A stretch of 64,000 bases of DNA from Salmonella enterica subsp. arizonae (lineage in GTDB: Bacteria; Pseudomonadota; Gammaproteobacteria; Enterobacterales; Enterobacteriaceae), in NCBI RefSeq assembly GCF_008692845.1, contig NZ_VXJW01000006.1, forward strand, positions 285,337 through 349,336, in the 5' to 3' direction. Below, in pieces: positions 34,147 through 43,407 of this stretch (within the stretch, counting starts at the first letter, position 1; each line of letters begins with the position of its first letter). Under the pieces are notes generated by a model. That model saw only the letters and a list, made by a program, of their open reading frames with translations. It searched no databases and was not told the DNA's origin. The position numbers were made by a program, and so were the translations under genes.

Positions 34147-34314
34147 GTGAAGAAACTTACCGATAAACAAAAGTCACGCTTTTGGGAACAGCGGCGCAAC
34201 GTTAACTTCCAGCAAAGCCGCCGTCTCGAAGGTATTGAGATCCCCTTAGTAACCCTGACCGCCGATGAAGCGCTGGCACGTATTGACGAGCTTCGGAGGC
34301 ACTATGAGCGATAA
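34147..34314 (+). CDS. yhfG: YhfG, antitoxin-like partner of Fic
   Basis: 55 residues from GTG at 34147, with GGGAGG at 34137-34142. Small helical protein that in class I Fic systems inserts an inhibitory Glu into the Fic ATP site; the motif [S/T]xxxE[G/N] is visible as SRRLEG (about 21-26). Its stop overlaps the fic start by 11 bp, the usual antitoxin-toxin coupling. A longer frame starting at 34042 exists but its N-terminal part is not conserved. Confidence 0.9.
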   Translation: MKKLTDKQKSRFWEQRRNVNFQQSRRLEGIEIPLVTLTADEALARIDELRRHYER

Positions 34315-34906
34315 ATTTGGCGAAGGACGCGATCCGTACCTCTATCCGGGGCTGAATGTGATGCGTAATCGGCTGGGGATTCATCAGGCCCAGCGACTGG
34401 CGCAAGCGGCATATGAAATGACCGCGCTCCGCGCCGCCACGATTAAACTGGGGCCGCTGGTACGCGGCTTGCCTCATTTGTGCGCGATTCATCGCCAGCT
34501 CTATCAGGATATTTTCGACTGGGCAGGGCAACTGCGGGAGGTCGATATTTATCAGGGCGATACCCGTTTCTGCCACTTTGCCTATATCGAAAAAGAGGGC
34601 AATGCCCTGATGCAGGATCTGGAAGAGGAGGGCTACCTGGTCGGTCTGGCGCATGAAAAGTTTGTCGAGCGGCTGGCGCATTACTACTGCGAAATTAACG
34701 TACTCCACCCCTTTCGTTTGGGGAGTGGGCTGGCGCAGCGCATCTTCTTTGAACAGCTGGCGCTACATGCAGGCTACGCGCTGAGTTGGCAAGGTATTGC
34801 GGTTGAAACATGGAAGCAGGCGAACCAGAGCGGCGCGATGGGCGACCTCTCCGCCTTGCAGGCGATTTTTCAGAAAGCGATAAGCGAAGCTCGCGAAACT
34901 GAGTAA
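34304..34906 (+). CDS. fic: Fic-domain protein with degenerate catalytic motif
   Basis: Fic/FIDO family; active members AMPylate proteins. 200 residues, start ATG at 34304. The core motif HxFx(D/E)GNGRxxR reads [12 protein letters not shown] here: His is kept, but the acidic residue, the Asn and the first Arg are replaced by Leu, Ser and Leu. The E. coli chromosomal Fic has the similar HPFRVGSGLAQR. Flap region [13 protein letters not shown] is conserved. Activity is likely weak or different. Overlaps yhfG; pabA starts 31 bp later. Confidence 0.95.
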   Translation: MSDKFGEGRDPYLYPGLNVMRNRLGIHQAQRLAQAAYEMTALRAATIKLGPLVRGLPHLCAIHRQLYQDIFDWAGQLREVDIYQGDTRFCHFAYIEKEGNALMQDLEEEGYLVGLAHEKFVERLAHYYCEINVLHPFRLGSGLAQRIFFEQLALHAGYALSWQGIAVETWKQANQSGAMGDLSALQAIFQKAISEARETE

Positions 34907-34937
34907 AATAGTACGGTTCTACTGATTCGGAGCCGCC

Positions 34938-35501
34938 ATGATCCTGCTTATCGACAACTATGATTCCTTTACCTGGAACCTCTACCAGTATTTCTGTGAA
35001 CTGGGCGCGGAAGTGCAGGTCAGGCGCAATGACGCGCTAACACTGGCGCACATTGACGCTTTGAACCCGCAAAAAATCGTTATCTCTCCCGGTCCTTGTA
35101 CGCCGGATGATGCTGGCATTTCACTGACGGTCATCCGCCATTATGCCGGACGTATTCCGATGCTGGGCGTCTGTCTTGGGCATCAGGCGATGGCGCAGGC
35201 TTTTGGCGCGACGGTGGTGCGGGCAGCGAAAGTGATGCACGGTAAAACGTCACCCATTACGCATAATGGACAGGGCGTGTTTCGGGGATTGCCCTGCCCG
35301 TTAACCGTGACACGTTACCACTCGCTGATTGTCGACCCTGCCACGTTGCCTGAGTGTTTTGAGATCACCGCCTGGAGCGGCATGCAGGAGATTATGGGTA
35401 TTCGCCACCGGGAGTGGGATCTGGAAGGCGTGCAGTTTCACCCGGAAAGTATTCTCAGCGAACAGGGACACGCTCTCCTGGAAAATTTCCTCCGGCGTTG
35501 A
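34938..35501 (+). CDS. pabA: Aminodeoxychorismate synthase glutaminase PabA
   Basis: Glutamine amidotransferase subunit that, with PabB, makes 4-amino-4-deoxychorismate for folate. 187 residues. Class I triad: Cys in GVCLGHQ (about 79), His and Glu in VQFHPESI (about 168-170). Start ATG at 34938 with CGGAG upstream. Lies between fic and argD. Confidence 0.98.
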   Translation: MILLIDNYDSFTWNLYQYFCELGAEVQVRRNDALTLAHIDALNPQKIVISPGPCTPDDAGISLTVIRHYAGRIPMLGVCLGHQAMAQAFGATVVRAAKVMHGKTSPITHNGQGVFRGLPCPLTVTRYHSLIVDPATLPECFEITAWSGMQEIMGIRHREWDLEGVQFHPESILSEQGHALLENFLRR

Positions 35502-35517
35502 TTTGTAGTTGCTATTA

Positions 35518-35535
35518 AGTGATTTTTTATTCATA
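35518..35535. promoter_or_regulatory. ARG box 1 upstream of argD
   Basis: AGTGATTTTTTATTCATA matches the 18-bp ArgR box consensus AATGAATAATTATTCATA at 14 positions. Three bp separate it from box 2, the standard spacing of tandem ARG boxes. Confidence 0.8.
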
Positions 35536-35538
35536 TTT

Positions 35539-35556
35539 TGTGATTATAATTTCACT
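35539..35556. promoter_or_regulatory. ARG box 2 overlapping the argD -10 region
   Basis: TGTGATTATAATTTCACT keeps the conserved TGA...TCA core of the ARG box and contains a perfect TATAAT (35545-35550), so arginine-bound ArgR would cover the promoter. Confidence 0.7.
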
Positions 35557-35571
35557 GGCATTTCTGCTTAA

Positions 35572-36804
<1,233 letters not shown>

Positions 36805-36811
36805 TGCCGAA

Positions 36812-36840
36812 TTGCCAGATAAGCGTAGCCCATCCGGCAG
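36812..36840. repeat. Degenerate REP between argD and yhfK
   Basis: TTGCCAGAT...CATCCGGCA arms with one mismatch, in the 42-bp gap between convergent genes. Confidence 0.6.
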
Positions 36841-36846
36841 TCGATC

Positions 36847-38934
36847 TTAACCTTTTGTATCCCGTAGCCGCTTACTCAGCCAGATACCGTGATGCGGACG
36901 CTGACGCCAGGCCATCGACGAAATGGTGTGCATGGTGTTCAGATGGCCGATGATGCGTTGTAAATGTTGTTCCAGAGTGCTCAATAAGCCATGTGACGGC
37001 ATGTCCGGCGACTCCAGAATATTGACATCGCCGGAGCCGCCTGGTCTGTCGTACTCCAGGCGCTGCTGGCAGCGCTGAATCGCAATCTCGCAAGATTCCA
37101 GATAGCGCTTCGCCAGATCCGGCGTCAGCATGGTGTGTTCCCGCGCCAGCGTCGTCATAGCGTTGATATGCTCGACAATAAACTGGCTGTGCGTGACCCA
37201 TAGTTTCATATCCGACAGATAGTGGGTATTGAATCCGGGTTCCTGCATTGCCTGATTTAACGAGTTGAATAGCGTGTTATGCGCCTGGTTGACCCGCATT
37301 CTTTGATAAGCGAGCGGGGTGGCCTGCGGATCGTTACTGAGGATCAGTCGGATAGCTTCTTGATCGGCTTCCAGCGCATCATGGGCGTTTTTACGTAATA
37401 GCCCGCTTTGCCATTGCGGCCATAGCCAGACCATGCCGCCAAAGGCAATTAAACAGCCAATAAGCGTATCGATCAGCCTCGGCACAATAAACTGCTCTCC
37501 GTTTAACGTCAGCAACTGGATGGTGTATACCGCCGTCACCGTAAAGCCGACCGTCGCCCAGCCGTAGTTTTTACGAATAATCAGATAACTTGCCAGCGTT
37601 AGTACCAGCATGACCGCCAGCGTAATGCTTTCGGGAATATGTAAGTGCAGCGTGACGCCGGCAATCACCAGGCCGACCAGCGTTCCGGCCGAACGGTGCA
37701 GAATACGTACGCGCGTCGCGCCATAGCCGTTTTGGGTGACAAACAGCACTGTCATCAATATCCAGTACGGTTTAGGCAGGTTTAGCGCGCTGCCCATCAG
37801 ACTGGCGATACTCATCATCACGCTGATGCGTCCAGCGTTGCGTAGCGCCGGCGATTTAAGCGACAAATAATTTTTCAGCGCCGGGAGTAGCGGCAGGCGG
37901 CGCTGTTTATCGGCCATCAGGTCGCGGGCGTAAAGTGGTCGCTGGGTACGCAGCACGCGGGCGATTCGGCTGAAGTGCCAGTAGCAGAACTGGCCTACCG
38001 GGTTTTCAGGATGCTGATTGGCGATCTTCTCCAGAGCGCCAATCTGTTTTTCCATGGAGAAACGCGTCGGCAGACGATGATAAAGGATGTCATCTGCCAG
38101 CACGCGCAGGCGCGCGGCGACCGTTTGCGCATTCCAGCGAATCACCTCTTCCGCATGGCTGCGTTCTACCAGTTTCTGTACCTCTTCCGGCTGATGCAGA
38201 CTGACAGAGATATGTTCCTGCAAATCCATCGCTTCCTGAAAAGCCCGCAGTAGACGCTTGTAGTCGTTATTGTTGTGCGCCGAAAGCATATGCATCTGTT
38301 GATAACACTGGGTAATGAGATCGACCGCTTTTTGCTGGCGTATCAGCAGGGGAGGCAACGCTTTTTCCGGATCGATATGTTGGGTAAGGAGGCTGTATTT
38401 CGCTTCGCAGTAATCGGCCAGTTCACGGTATAACAAACTCAATGACTCGCGCAGCGGCTGTTCGCGCCATAGCCAGAACCAAAACCAGTTAAACACGCCG
38501 TACCATAGCGTGCCCAGCGCATAAATGAGCAGCGGCTCCCAGACGGGCATGTATCCCGCAAGGCTCAGGGTAAATATAGCGGCAATCAGCGACGCTGGCA
38601 GTAGCCGCGCATGAAGCGGGCTAATTTCCGCCGTTACGCCAAGTACCAGCGTAAGCCCGGTCAGGATCAACGGCAGGGGGACGGATTCCGCCAGCAAGAG
38701 TTGCGTTGCCAGACTGCATCCGGCGAACAGCGACGCGCCGATGACCAGGCGTTTAAAAAAGCGTTTGTGCGGGGTATCCAGACCTGCAATGTTGCAGCAG
38801 GCGGGAACGAGAGAGAAAAGTAACCCAAGGTGTAGCTGGCCTATCAATAAACCGACAGCCACAGGCAGGCACAGCACCAGCGTTTGCCGTAGTGCGTAAT
38901 TAATCTCTGGGTGATAAATCAGTCTTCGCCACAT
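36847..38934 (-). CDS. yhfK: YhfK, YccS/FusC-family inner-membrane protein
   Basis: 695 residues from the ATG at 38934 (MWRRLIYHPEINYALRQ); a TTG at 38946 would add four residues. Two clusters of membrane helices (about 15-150 and 380-510) each followed by a long cytoplasmic helical domain, the layout of YccS/AaeB-like putative efflux proteins. Substrate unknown. It begins immediately after the crp terminator, so it must depend on readthrough or a promoter inside crp. Confidence 0.93.
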   Translation of the reverse strand: MWRRLIYHPEINYALRQTLVLCLPVAVGLLIGQLHLGLLFSLVPACCNIAGLDTPHKRFFKRLVIGASLFAGCSLATQLLLAESVPLPLILTGLTLVLGVTAEISPLHARLLPASLIAAIFTLSLAGYMPVWEPLLIYALGTLWYGVFNWFWFWLWREQPLRESLSLLYRELADYCEAKYSLLTQHIDPEKALPPLLIRQQKAVDLITQCYQQMHMLSAHNNNDYKRLLRAFQEAMDLQEHISVSLHQPEEVQKLVERSHAEEVIRWNAQTVAARLRVLADDILYHRLPTRFSMEKQIGALEKIANQHPENPVGQFCYWHFSRIARVLRTQRPLYARDLMADKQRRLPLLPALKNYLSLKSPALRNAGRISVMMSIASLMGSALNLPKPYWILMTVLFVTQNGYGATRVRILHRSAGTLVGLVIAGVTLHLHIPESITLAVMLVLTLASYLIIRKNYGWATVGFTVTAVYTIQLLTLNGEQFIVPRLIDTLIGCLIAFGGMVWLWPQWQSGLLRKNAHDALEADQEAIRLILSNDPQATPLAYQRMRVNQAHNTLFNSLNQAMQEPGFNTHYLSDMKLWVTHSQFIVEHINAMTTLAREHTMLTPDLAKRYLESCEIAIQRCQQRLEYDRPGGSGDVNILESPDMPSHGLLSTLEQHLQRIIGHLNTMHTISSMAWRQRPHHGIWLSKRLRDTKG

Positions 38935-38940
38935 CGATAC

Positions 38941-38973
38941 AAACAAAAATGGCGCATGATAAAACGCGCCATT
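38941..38973 (-). terminator. Terminator of crp
   Basis: Read leftward: stem AATGGCGC/GCGCCATT, loop of 10 nt, then TTTGTTT; it ends just before the yhfK start. Confidence 0.75.
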
Positions 38974-38982
38974 CTGACGGGA

Positions 38983-39615
38983 TTAACGGGTGCCGTAAAC
39001 GACGATGGTCTTGCCGTGCGCGGAGATCAGGTTTTGATCTTCCAGCATTTTCAAAATACGACCAACGGTTTCGCGGGAGCAGCCGACGATCTGGCCAATT
39101 TCCTGACGGGTGATTTTGATCTGCATCCCATCCGGGTGCGTCATGGCATCGGGCTGTTTCGCCAGATTCAGCAGCGTCTGAGCGATACGCCCGGTGACGT
39201 CAAGGAAGGCGAGGTTACCTACTTTTTCAGAGGTGACTTGTAAGCGACGAGCCATCTGGGAAGAGAGGCGCATCAGAATATCCGGGTTGACCTGGATTAA
39301 TTGGCGAAATTTTTTGTAGGAAATTTCAGCGACCTCACATGCGGTTTTCGCACGTACCCAGGCGCTGCGTTCCTGGCCTTCTTCAAACAGGCCCAATTCA
39401 CCAATAAAATCACCCTGATTCAGATAAGAAAGAATCATTTCTTTCCCTTCCTCATCTTTGATCAGCACTGCCACGGAGCCTTTAACGATGTAGTACAGCG
39501 TTTCTGCTTTTTCACCCTGGTGAATCAGCGTGCTCTTTGACGGGTACTTATGAATGTGGCAATGAGACAAGAACCATTCAAGAGTCGGGTCTGTTTGCGG
39601 TTTGCCAAGCACCAT
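38983..39615 (-). CDS. crp: cAMP receptor protein CRP
   Basis: Global transcription factor for carbon-source control. 210 residues: cyclic-nucleotide domain (about 10-135) with phosphate-binding [19 protein letters not shown], dimer helix, and C-terminal helix-turn-helix with recognition helix [14 protein letters not shown] (about 179-192). Identical at every position I can recall to enteric CRP. Several candidate targets lie in this same window (pckA, ppiA, mdcA). Confidence 0.99.
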   Translation of the reverse strand: MVLGKPQTDPTLEWFLSHCHIHKYPSKSTLIHQGEKAETLYYIVKGSVAVLIKDEEGKEMILSYLNQGDFIGELGLFEEGQERSAWVRAKTACEVAEISYKKFRQLIQVNPDILMRLSSQMARRLQVTSEKVGNLAFLDVTGRIAQTLLNLAKQPDAMTHPDGMQIKITRQEIGQIVGCSRETVGRILKMLEDQNLISAHGKTIVVYGTR

Positions 39616-39922
39616 GCGCGGTTATCCTCTGTTATAAGCTGTCTCCAGAGCCAGAAAACGGCGCTGTCTCTGGGGTTGCAAAAATATGCTTCCCGCTACC
39701 TGGGAAGAGGGCTACGAAAATAGACTGTAGCCTGTAATGTGATGTCCTCTGCATACATGCAGTACGTCAATGTATTACTGTAGCATCTTGTCTGTTTTAG
39801 CATAGCTTTCGCCGTGTGTCTCCTGGTGTCTCGCTTCAGCATGACCCAGGTCGCCTTCCATTGCGAGTTTTGTTGTATGCGCGTAATCTTTCAGGAAAAT
39901 TGAAACATTGGAGTTACGAAAT
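39616..39922. promoter_or_regulatory. crp-yhfA divergent regulatory region
   Basis: 307 bp without a gene between divergent crp and yhfA. The segment 39733-39765, with a half CRP site TGTGA (39738-39742) followed by the palindrome CTGCAT-AC-ATGCAG, resembles the autoregulatory crp promoter region of E. coli. Two small hairpins lie in the crp leader (e.g. CTTCCC/GGGAAG at 39689-39707). Confidence 0.55.
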
Positions 39923-40327
39923 ATGCAAGCGCGTGTAAAGTGGGTTGAAGGACTCACGTTCCTCGGAGAGTCCTCCTCCGGCCACCAGATTTTAATGGAT
40001 GGCAACTCCGGTGACAAAGCGCCGAGTCCGATGGAGATGGTATTAATGGCGGCTGGCGGATGTAGCGCTATTGATGTGGTATCAATCCTGCAAAAGGGCC
40101 GTCAGAATGTCACCAACTGCGAAGTGAAGTTGACATCCGAGCGCCGGGAAGACGCGCCGCGCCTGTTTACGCACATTAATTTGCATTTTATCGTTACCGG
40201 CAACGATCTGAAAGAGGCTGCCGTCGCGCGCGCTGTCGATCTCTCTGCGGAAAAATATTGCTCGGTGGCGCTAATGCTGGAAAAAGCGGTCAATATTACC
40301 CATTCGTATGAAGTGATTGCGGCGTGA
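39923..40327 (+). CDS. yhfA: YhfA, OsmC/Ohr-superfamily protein
   Basis: 134 residues of the OsmC-like fold, with the two cysteines usual in thiol-peroxidase relatives (GGCSAIDVV and EKYCSVALML). Start ATG at 39923 (MQARVKWVEGLTFLGES); an ORF start five codons upstream is not conserved. Physiological substrate unknown. It is divergent from crp. Confidence 0.93.
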   Translation: MQARVKWVEGLTFLGESSSGHQILMDGNSGDKAPSPMEMVLMAAGGCSAIDVVSILQKGRQNVTNCEVKLTSERREDAPRLFTHINLHFIVTGNDLKEAAVARAVDLSAEKYCSVALMLEKAVNITHSYEVIAA

Positions 40328-40335
40328 TTATCATT

Positions 40336-40410
40336 ACCTGATGGCGGCTTCGCCTTACCGGCCTACCCGTTTTTATCTCGTAGGCCCGATAAGCGTAGCG
40401 CCATCGGGCA
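40336..40410. repeat. BIME: two REP units in opposite orientation
   Basis: REP units at 40336-40365 and 40380-40410, inverted relative to each other, in the gap between convergent yhfA and prkB. Confidence 0.85.
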
Positions 40411-40421
40411 TTTCAACGCGG

Positions 40422-41291
40422 TTATTCGATTTTTTTGCCTTCCATTAATCGCTGCACCAGCGGCAACATAATCAACTCCATCGCCAGTCCCATTTTGCCG
40501 CCCGGCACCACTAATGTATTAATGTGAGAAATGAACGAGCCCTGGAGCATCGCCAGTAGCCAGGGAAAATCGATCCCTTCCAGGTTGCGGAAATGGATCA
40601 CCACAAAACTCTCATCCAGCGATGGAATACCCTTTGCGGCGAACGGATTGGACGTGTCGACGGTCGGCACGCGCTGGAAGTTAATATGGGTACGCGAGAA
40701 CTGCGGCGTAATGTAATTGATGTAGTCGTCCATGGAACGCACCACGGAATCCATCACCGCTTCACGGGAGTGACCGCGTTCGCTGGTGTCGCGAATCAGT
40801 TTCTGGATCCACTCCAGATTGACGATAGGCACCACGCCAACCAACAGATCAACATGACGCGCGACATCATGTTGCGGTGTGACGACGCCGCCGTGCAGTC
40901 CTTCATAAAACAGCACATCGGTCGGCTCAGGAAGCGCCTGCCAGGGAGTAAACGTGCCGGGGACCTGATTCCACGGTACGGCTTCATCATAGGTATGCAG
41001 ATATTTACGCGACTGGCCTTTACCCGTCTGCCCATACTCAATGAGGGTTTGTTCCAGCAGACCGAAGTCATTGGCTTCCGGCCCGAAGTAGCTGATATGC
41101 CGCCCGGCGTCGCGCGCTTTGCGGATCGCCATGTCCATTTCCGGGCGGGTGTAACGATGAAAACTGTCGCCTTCCACCTCGGCGGCGTGCAGATTTAACT
41201 GCGAGAATATTTTACGAAACGCGAGGCTGGTGGTGGTGGTCCCCGCGCCACTTGACCCTGTTACTGCTATCACCGGATGTTTGGCTGACAT
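40422..41291 (-). CDS. prkB: PrkB, phosphoribulokinase-like protein
   Basis: 289-residue P-loop kinase resembling phosphoribulokinase/uridine kinase: Walker A GSSGAGTTTTS (about 12-22) and YEGLHGGVVTP. Enterics lack a Calvin cycle, so the true substrate is unknown. Transcribed leftward after yheT-yheU. Confidence 0.94.
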   Translation of the reverse strand: MSAKHPVIAVTGSSGAGTTTTSLAFRKIFSQLNLHAAEVEGDSFHRYTRPEMDMAIRKARDAGRHISYFGPEANDFGLLEQTLIEYGQTGKGQSRKYLHTYDEAVPWNQVPGTFTPWQALPEPTDVLFYEGLHGGVVTPQHDVARHVDLLVGVVPIVNLEWIQKLIRDTSERGHSREAVMDSVVRSMDDYINYITPQFSRTHINFQRVPTVDTSNPFAAKGIPSLDESFVVIHFRNLEGIDFPWLLAMLQGSFISHINTLVVPGGKMGLAMELIMLPLVQRLMEGKKIE

Positions 41292-41342
41292 GGCAACTCC
41301 ATGATTTAGCTTTAATAATAATGTATCGCCGTCAAAGGCGTT

Positions 41343-41561
41343 TTAGTCGCGAAACTGCTTTTTCGGCATAATATTGACCGTTTCATGCAATTCAGACCAT
41401 ACCAGAACGGCCTCGCCGGATTGCAGTTGACGTTTTACGTCAGCGACTTTTTGTTCAAGCGAACGTTCATGTTCACCATAATCGGTGCCTTCGCGCAACA
41501 CAAAGCTTTCGATCAGGTTGTCCAGCGTGTCGGGGGCGAGCCCCTGCCAGGGAATGATCAT
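41343..41561 (-). CDS. yheU: YheU, UPF0270 family small protein
   Basis: 72 residues, [29 protein letters not shown] family start. Small acidic protein of unknown function, conserved beside yheT. Its start overlaps the yheT stop by 4 bp, so it is coupled to yheT. Confidence 0.94.
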   Translation of the reverse strand: MIIPWQGLAPDTLDNLIESFVLREGTDYGEHERSLEQKVADVKRQLQSGEAVLVWSELHETVNIMPKKQFRD

Positions 41562-42580
41562 GATGACGCCTCCAGGTACGTTGTCAGCCAGTCAGGAATT
41601 CGGCGTTCCAGCCACATTTCAGGGCGCAGCGGCGTACCGCCGATAAATCCTACGTGTCCGCCATGCTCAGTTAACTGATACTCCACCTGCGGGGGCAGAT
41701 CTTCCGCTTTAGGGATCACATGATGATCCATAAACGGATCGTCTTTGGCATGAATAATCAGCGTTGGTTTAGCAATCTGGTTAAGCAACGGCATGGCGCT
41801 ACACTGACGATAGTAGTCGATGGCGTCGGCAAAACCGTGAATTTTCGCGGTGATCAGATCGTCAAACTCGCGAATACGGCGCATTGATTTCAGTTGCGCC
41901 AGATTCACCGGCAACGACCCCGGATACGCTGCCAGCTTGCGTGACGCATTCGCTTTTAACAGATTGAGCAAATAACGCTGATAGACGCGGGAAAACCCTT
42001 TGTCCATGTGGTAGCTACAGGCTTCGAGAACGAAGGGCGCAGAAACAATTACCGCCGCTTCGATGGGAATATCGCGGCCTCCTTTCGCCAGCAGACACGC
42101 CAGCATATTACCGCCGAGCGAATAGCCCACGGCGGCTGTCGGAACGGCGCCGAACTCCCGCTGTAGCCAGCGTAAAAACCAGGCGCCGTCTTCCGTTTCG
42201 CCGGAGTGATAAATACGATTCAGACGATTCGGCTCGCCGCTACAGCCGCGAAAGTGCATCACTACGCCCAGCCAGTCGCGCTTTTGCGCCGCCTCAATCA
42301 GCCCGTGGGCATAGGGGCTGTTCAGGCTGCCTTCCAGACCATGAAAGACCACCAGTCTCGGTTTATGCTTTGCTTGCTGCGGCTCTTCGCTCCATGCCAG
42401 ATCGACAAAATCGCCGTCTGGCAGTTCCAGCCGCTGCCAGTGGGCGCGGAACTTCACCTTGCGGCGGATCAAACGCGGAAGCATAGTCTGTAAATGGCGA
42501 TTACGAATGCCGCGCATGGGAATAAATTCATGCGAGCCATCGACAGGCGGGGTCATTTCTGTAGACGTGATCTCAACCAT
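41558..42580 (-). CDS. yheT: YheT, alpha/beta hydrolase
   Basis: 340-residue alpha/beta hydrolase of the ABHD1/3-type family. Nucleophile elbow [11 protein letters not shown] (Ser, about 148), [11 protein letters not shown], and late catalytic Asp/His in HAKDDPFMD and EHGGHVGF. Start ATG at 42580 ([15 protein letters not shown]). In E. coli K-12 it directly follows yheS; here 8.9 kb of other genes intervene. A TATAGT box read leftward (42612-42617) could serve as its -10. Confidence 0.94.
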   Translation of the reverse strand: MVEITSTEMTPPVDGSHEFIPMRGIRNRHLQTMLPRLIRRKVKFRAHWQRLELPDGDFVDLAWSEEPQQAKHKPRLVVFHGLEGSLNSPYAHGLIEAAQKRDWLGVVMHFRGCSGEPNRLNRIYHSGETEDGAWFLRWLQREFGAVPTAAVGYSLGGNMLACLLAKGGRDIPIEAAVIVSAPFVLEACSYHMDKGFSRVYQRYLLNLLKANASRKLAAYPGSLPVNLAQLKSMRRIREFDDLITAKIHGFADAIDYYRQCSAMPLLNQIAKPTLIIHAKDDPFMDHHVIPKAEDLPPQVEYQLTEHGGHVGFIGGTPLRPEMWLERRIPDWLTTYLEASS

Positions 42581-42709
42581 AGCACCAGAACAATTGATAA
42601 TTGGAAACAATACTATACCGCGCATAAGGTTCACAGATTAGTCAATATGTGATTTTACGTTCAATTGTTCCCCCGGCGCGATAAAAATTGCGTTTCATTT
42701 CGCCAGTTG

Positions 42710-42738
42710 TTGACAGTATTCACGGCGCGCGCAATACC
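42710..42738 (+). promoter_or_regulatory. Candidate promoter of the YdhR-like gene
   Basis: TTGACA (42710-42715), 17-bp spacer, AATACC (42733-42738). The -35 is perfect and the -10 weak. It would give a leader of about 80 nt. Confidence 0.35.
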
Positions 42739-42824
42739 CGACAGAAATAGCGTGAACCCCTGCATCAGCCGAATTAATCGTGGTAGTGTTGCAGCACGAT
42801 GGTAATGTGACTCAAGGAGAAGAC

Positions 42825-43136
42825 ATGTCGAAGACACTTTTACAGATCCACTTTAACTTTAGCGGTCCTTTTGGCGAGGAGATGGCTCAGCAACTGGTTG
42901 GGCTGGCGGAGTCCATCAATGAGGAGCCGGGGTTTATCTGGAAAATCTGGACAGAAAGCGAGAAAAACCAGCAAGCTGGCGGCATTTACTTGTTTGAATC
43001 CGAAGAAACGGCGCAGGCTTATATTAAAAAACACACTGCGCGTCTGAAAAATCTTGGCGTTGATGAGGTGACGTTTAAATTATTTGGCGTGAACGACGCG
43101 CTGACGAAAATAAATCACGGCAACCTTTGCCGCTAA
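42825..43136 (+). CDS. YdhR-like putative monooxygenase
   Basis: 104 residues, start ATG at 42825 preceded by AAGGAG. Closely resembles E. coli YdhR (101 residues), a small dimeric ferredoxin-like-fold protein related to antibiotic-synthesis monooxygenases: shared [39 protein letters not shown] and [10 protein letters not shown]. Function unknown. It sits at the left edge of the mdc insertion and points the same way as mdcA, 271 bp upstream. Whether it is part of malonate metabolism cannot be told from sequence. Confidence 0.85.
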   Translation: MSKTLLQIHFNFSGPFGEEMAQQLVGLAESINEEPGFIWKIWTESEKNQQAGGIYLFESEETAQAYIKKHTARLKNLGVDEVTFKLFGVNDALTKINHGNLCR

Positions 43137-43407
43137 ATCACATAACGCAGGCTTTCCATTCCGGCCAGCCTGCGAACGATATCTGTTCCCAGGACCACTG
43201 AGCGCTCCCCAAACCTGTTCCAATAATCCCGCGTCGTTCGGCGTGCTGCTGCTGTATGAAGTGATCGCCATCACAAATTGTTACTTCAATTATTACTCTC
43301 AGGCTAATGATTGCTTTCTGGGCTTAATTGATGATTTTCTCACCAAAGCTCAGACTCTTTTTCAGTGTTAAGCCAATCAAACTGATTGCTGAATCAGGAG
43401 GTTAATA
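43137..43407 (+). promoter_or_regulatory. Upstream region of the mdc operon
   Basis: 271 bp between the YdhR-like gene and mdcA, holding a CRP site (listed separately) and, near the start codon, the inverted repeat CAATCA-AAC-TGATTG (43374-43388), a speculative MdcR or leader element. AGGAGG precedes the mdcA ATG. I see no convincing gene; short leftward open frames lack good starts. Confidence 0.5.
43260..43275. promoter_or_regulatory. Candidate CRP site upstream of mdcA
   Basis: AGTGATCGCCATCACA matches the CRP consensus TGTGA-N6-TCACA at 9 of 10 arm positions, centred about 140 bp upstream of the mdcA ATG. Confidence 0.65.

Noticed and set aside
43080..43274. 64-codon leftward frame upstream of mdcA
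   Set aside because: Overlaps the 3' end of the YdhR-like gene and the CRP site; no recognisable protein and no good ribosome site. A gene remnant cannot be excluded but is unsupported.
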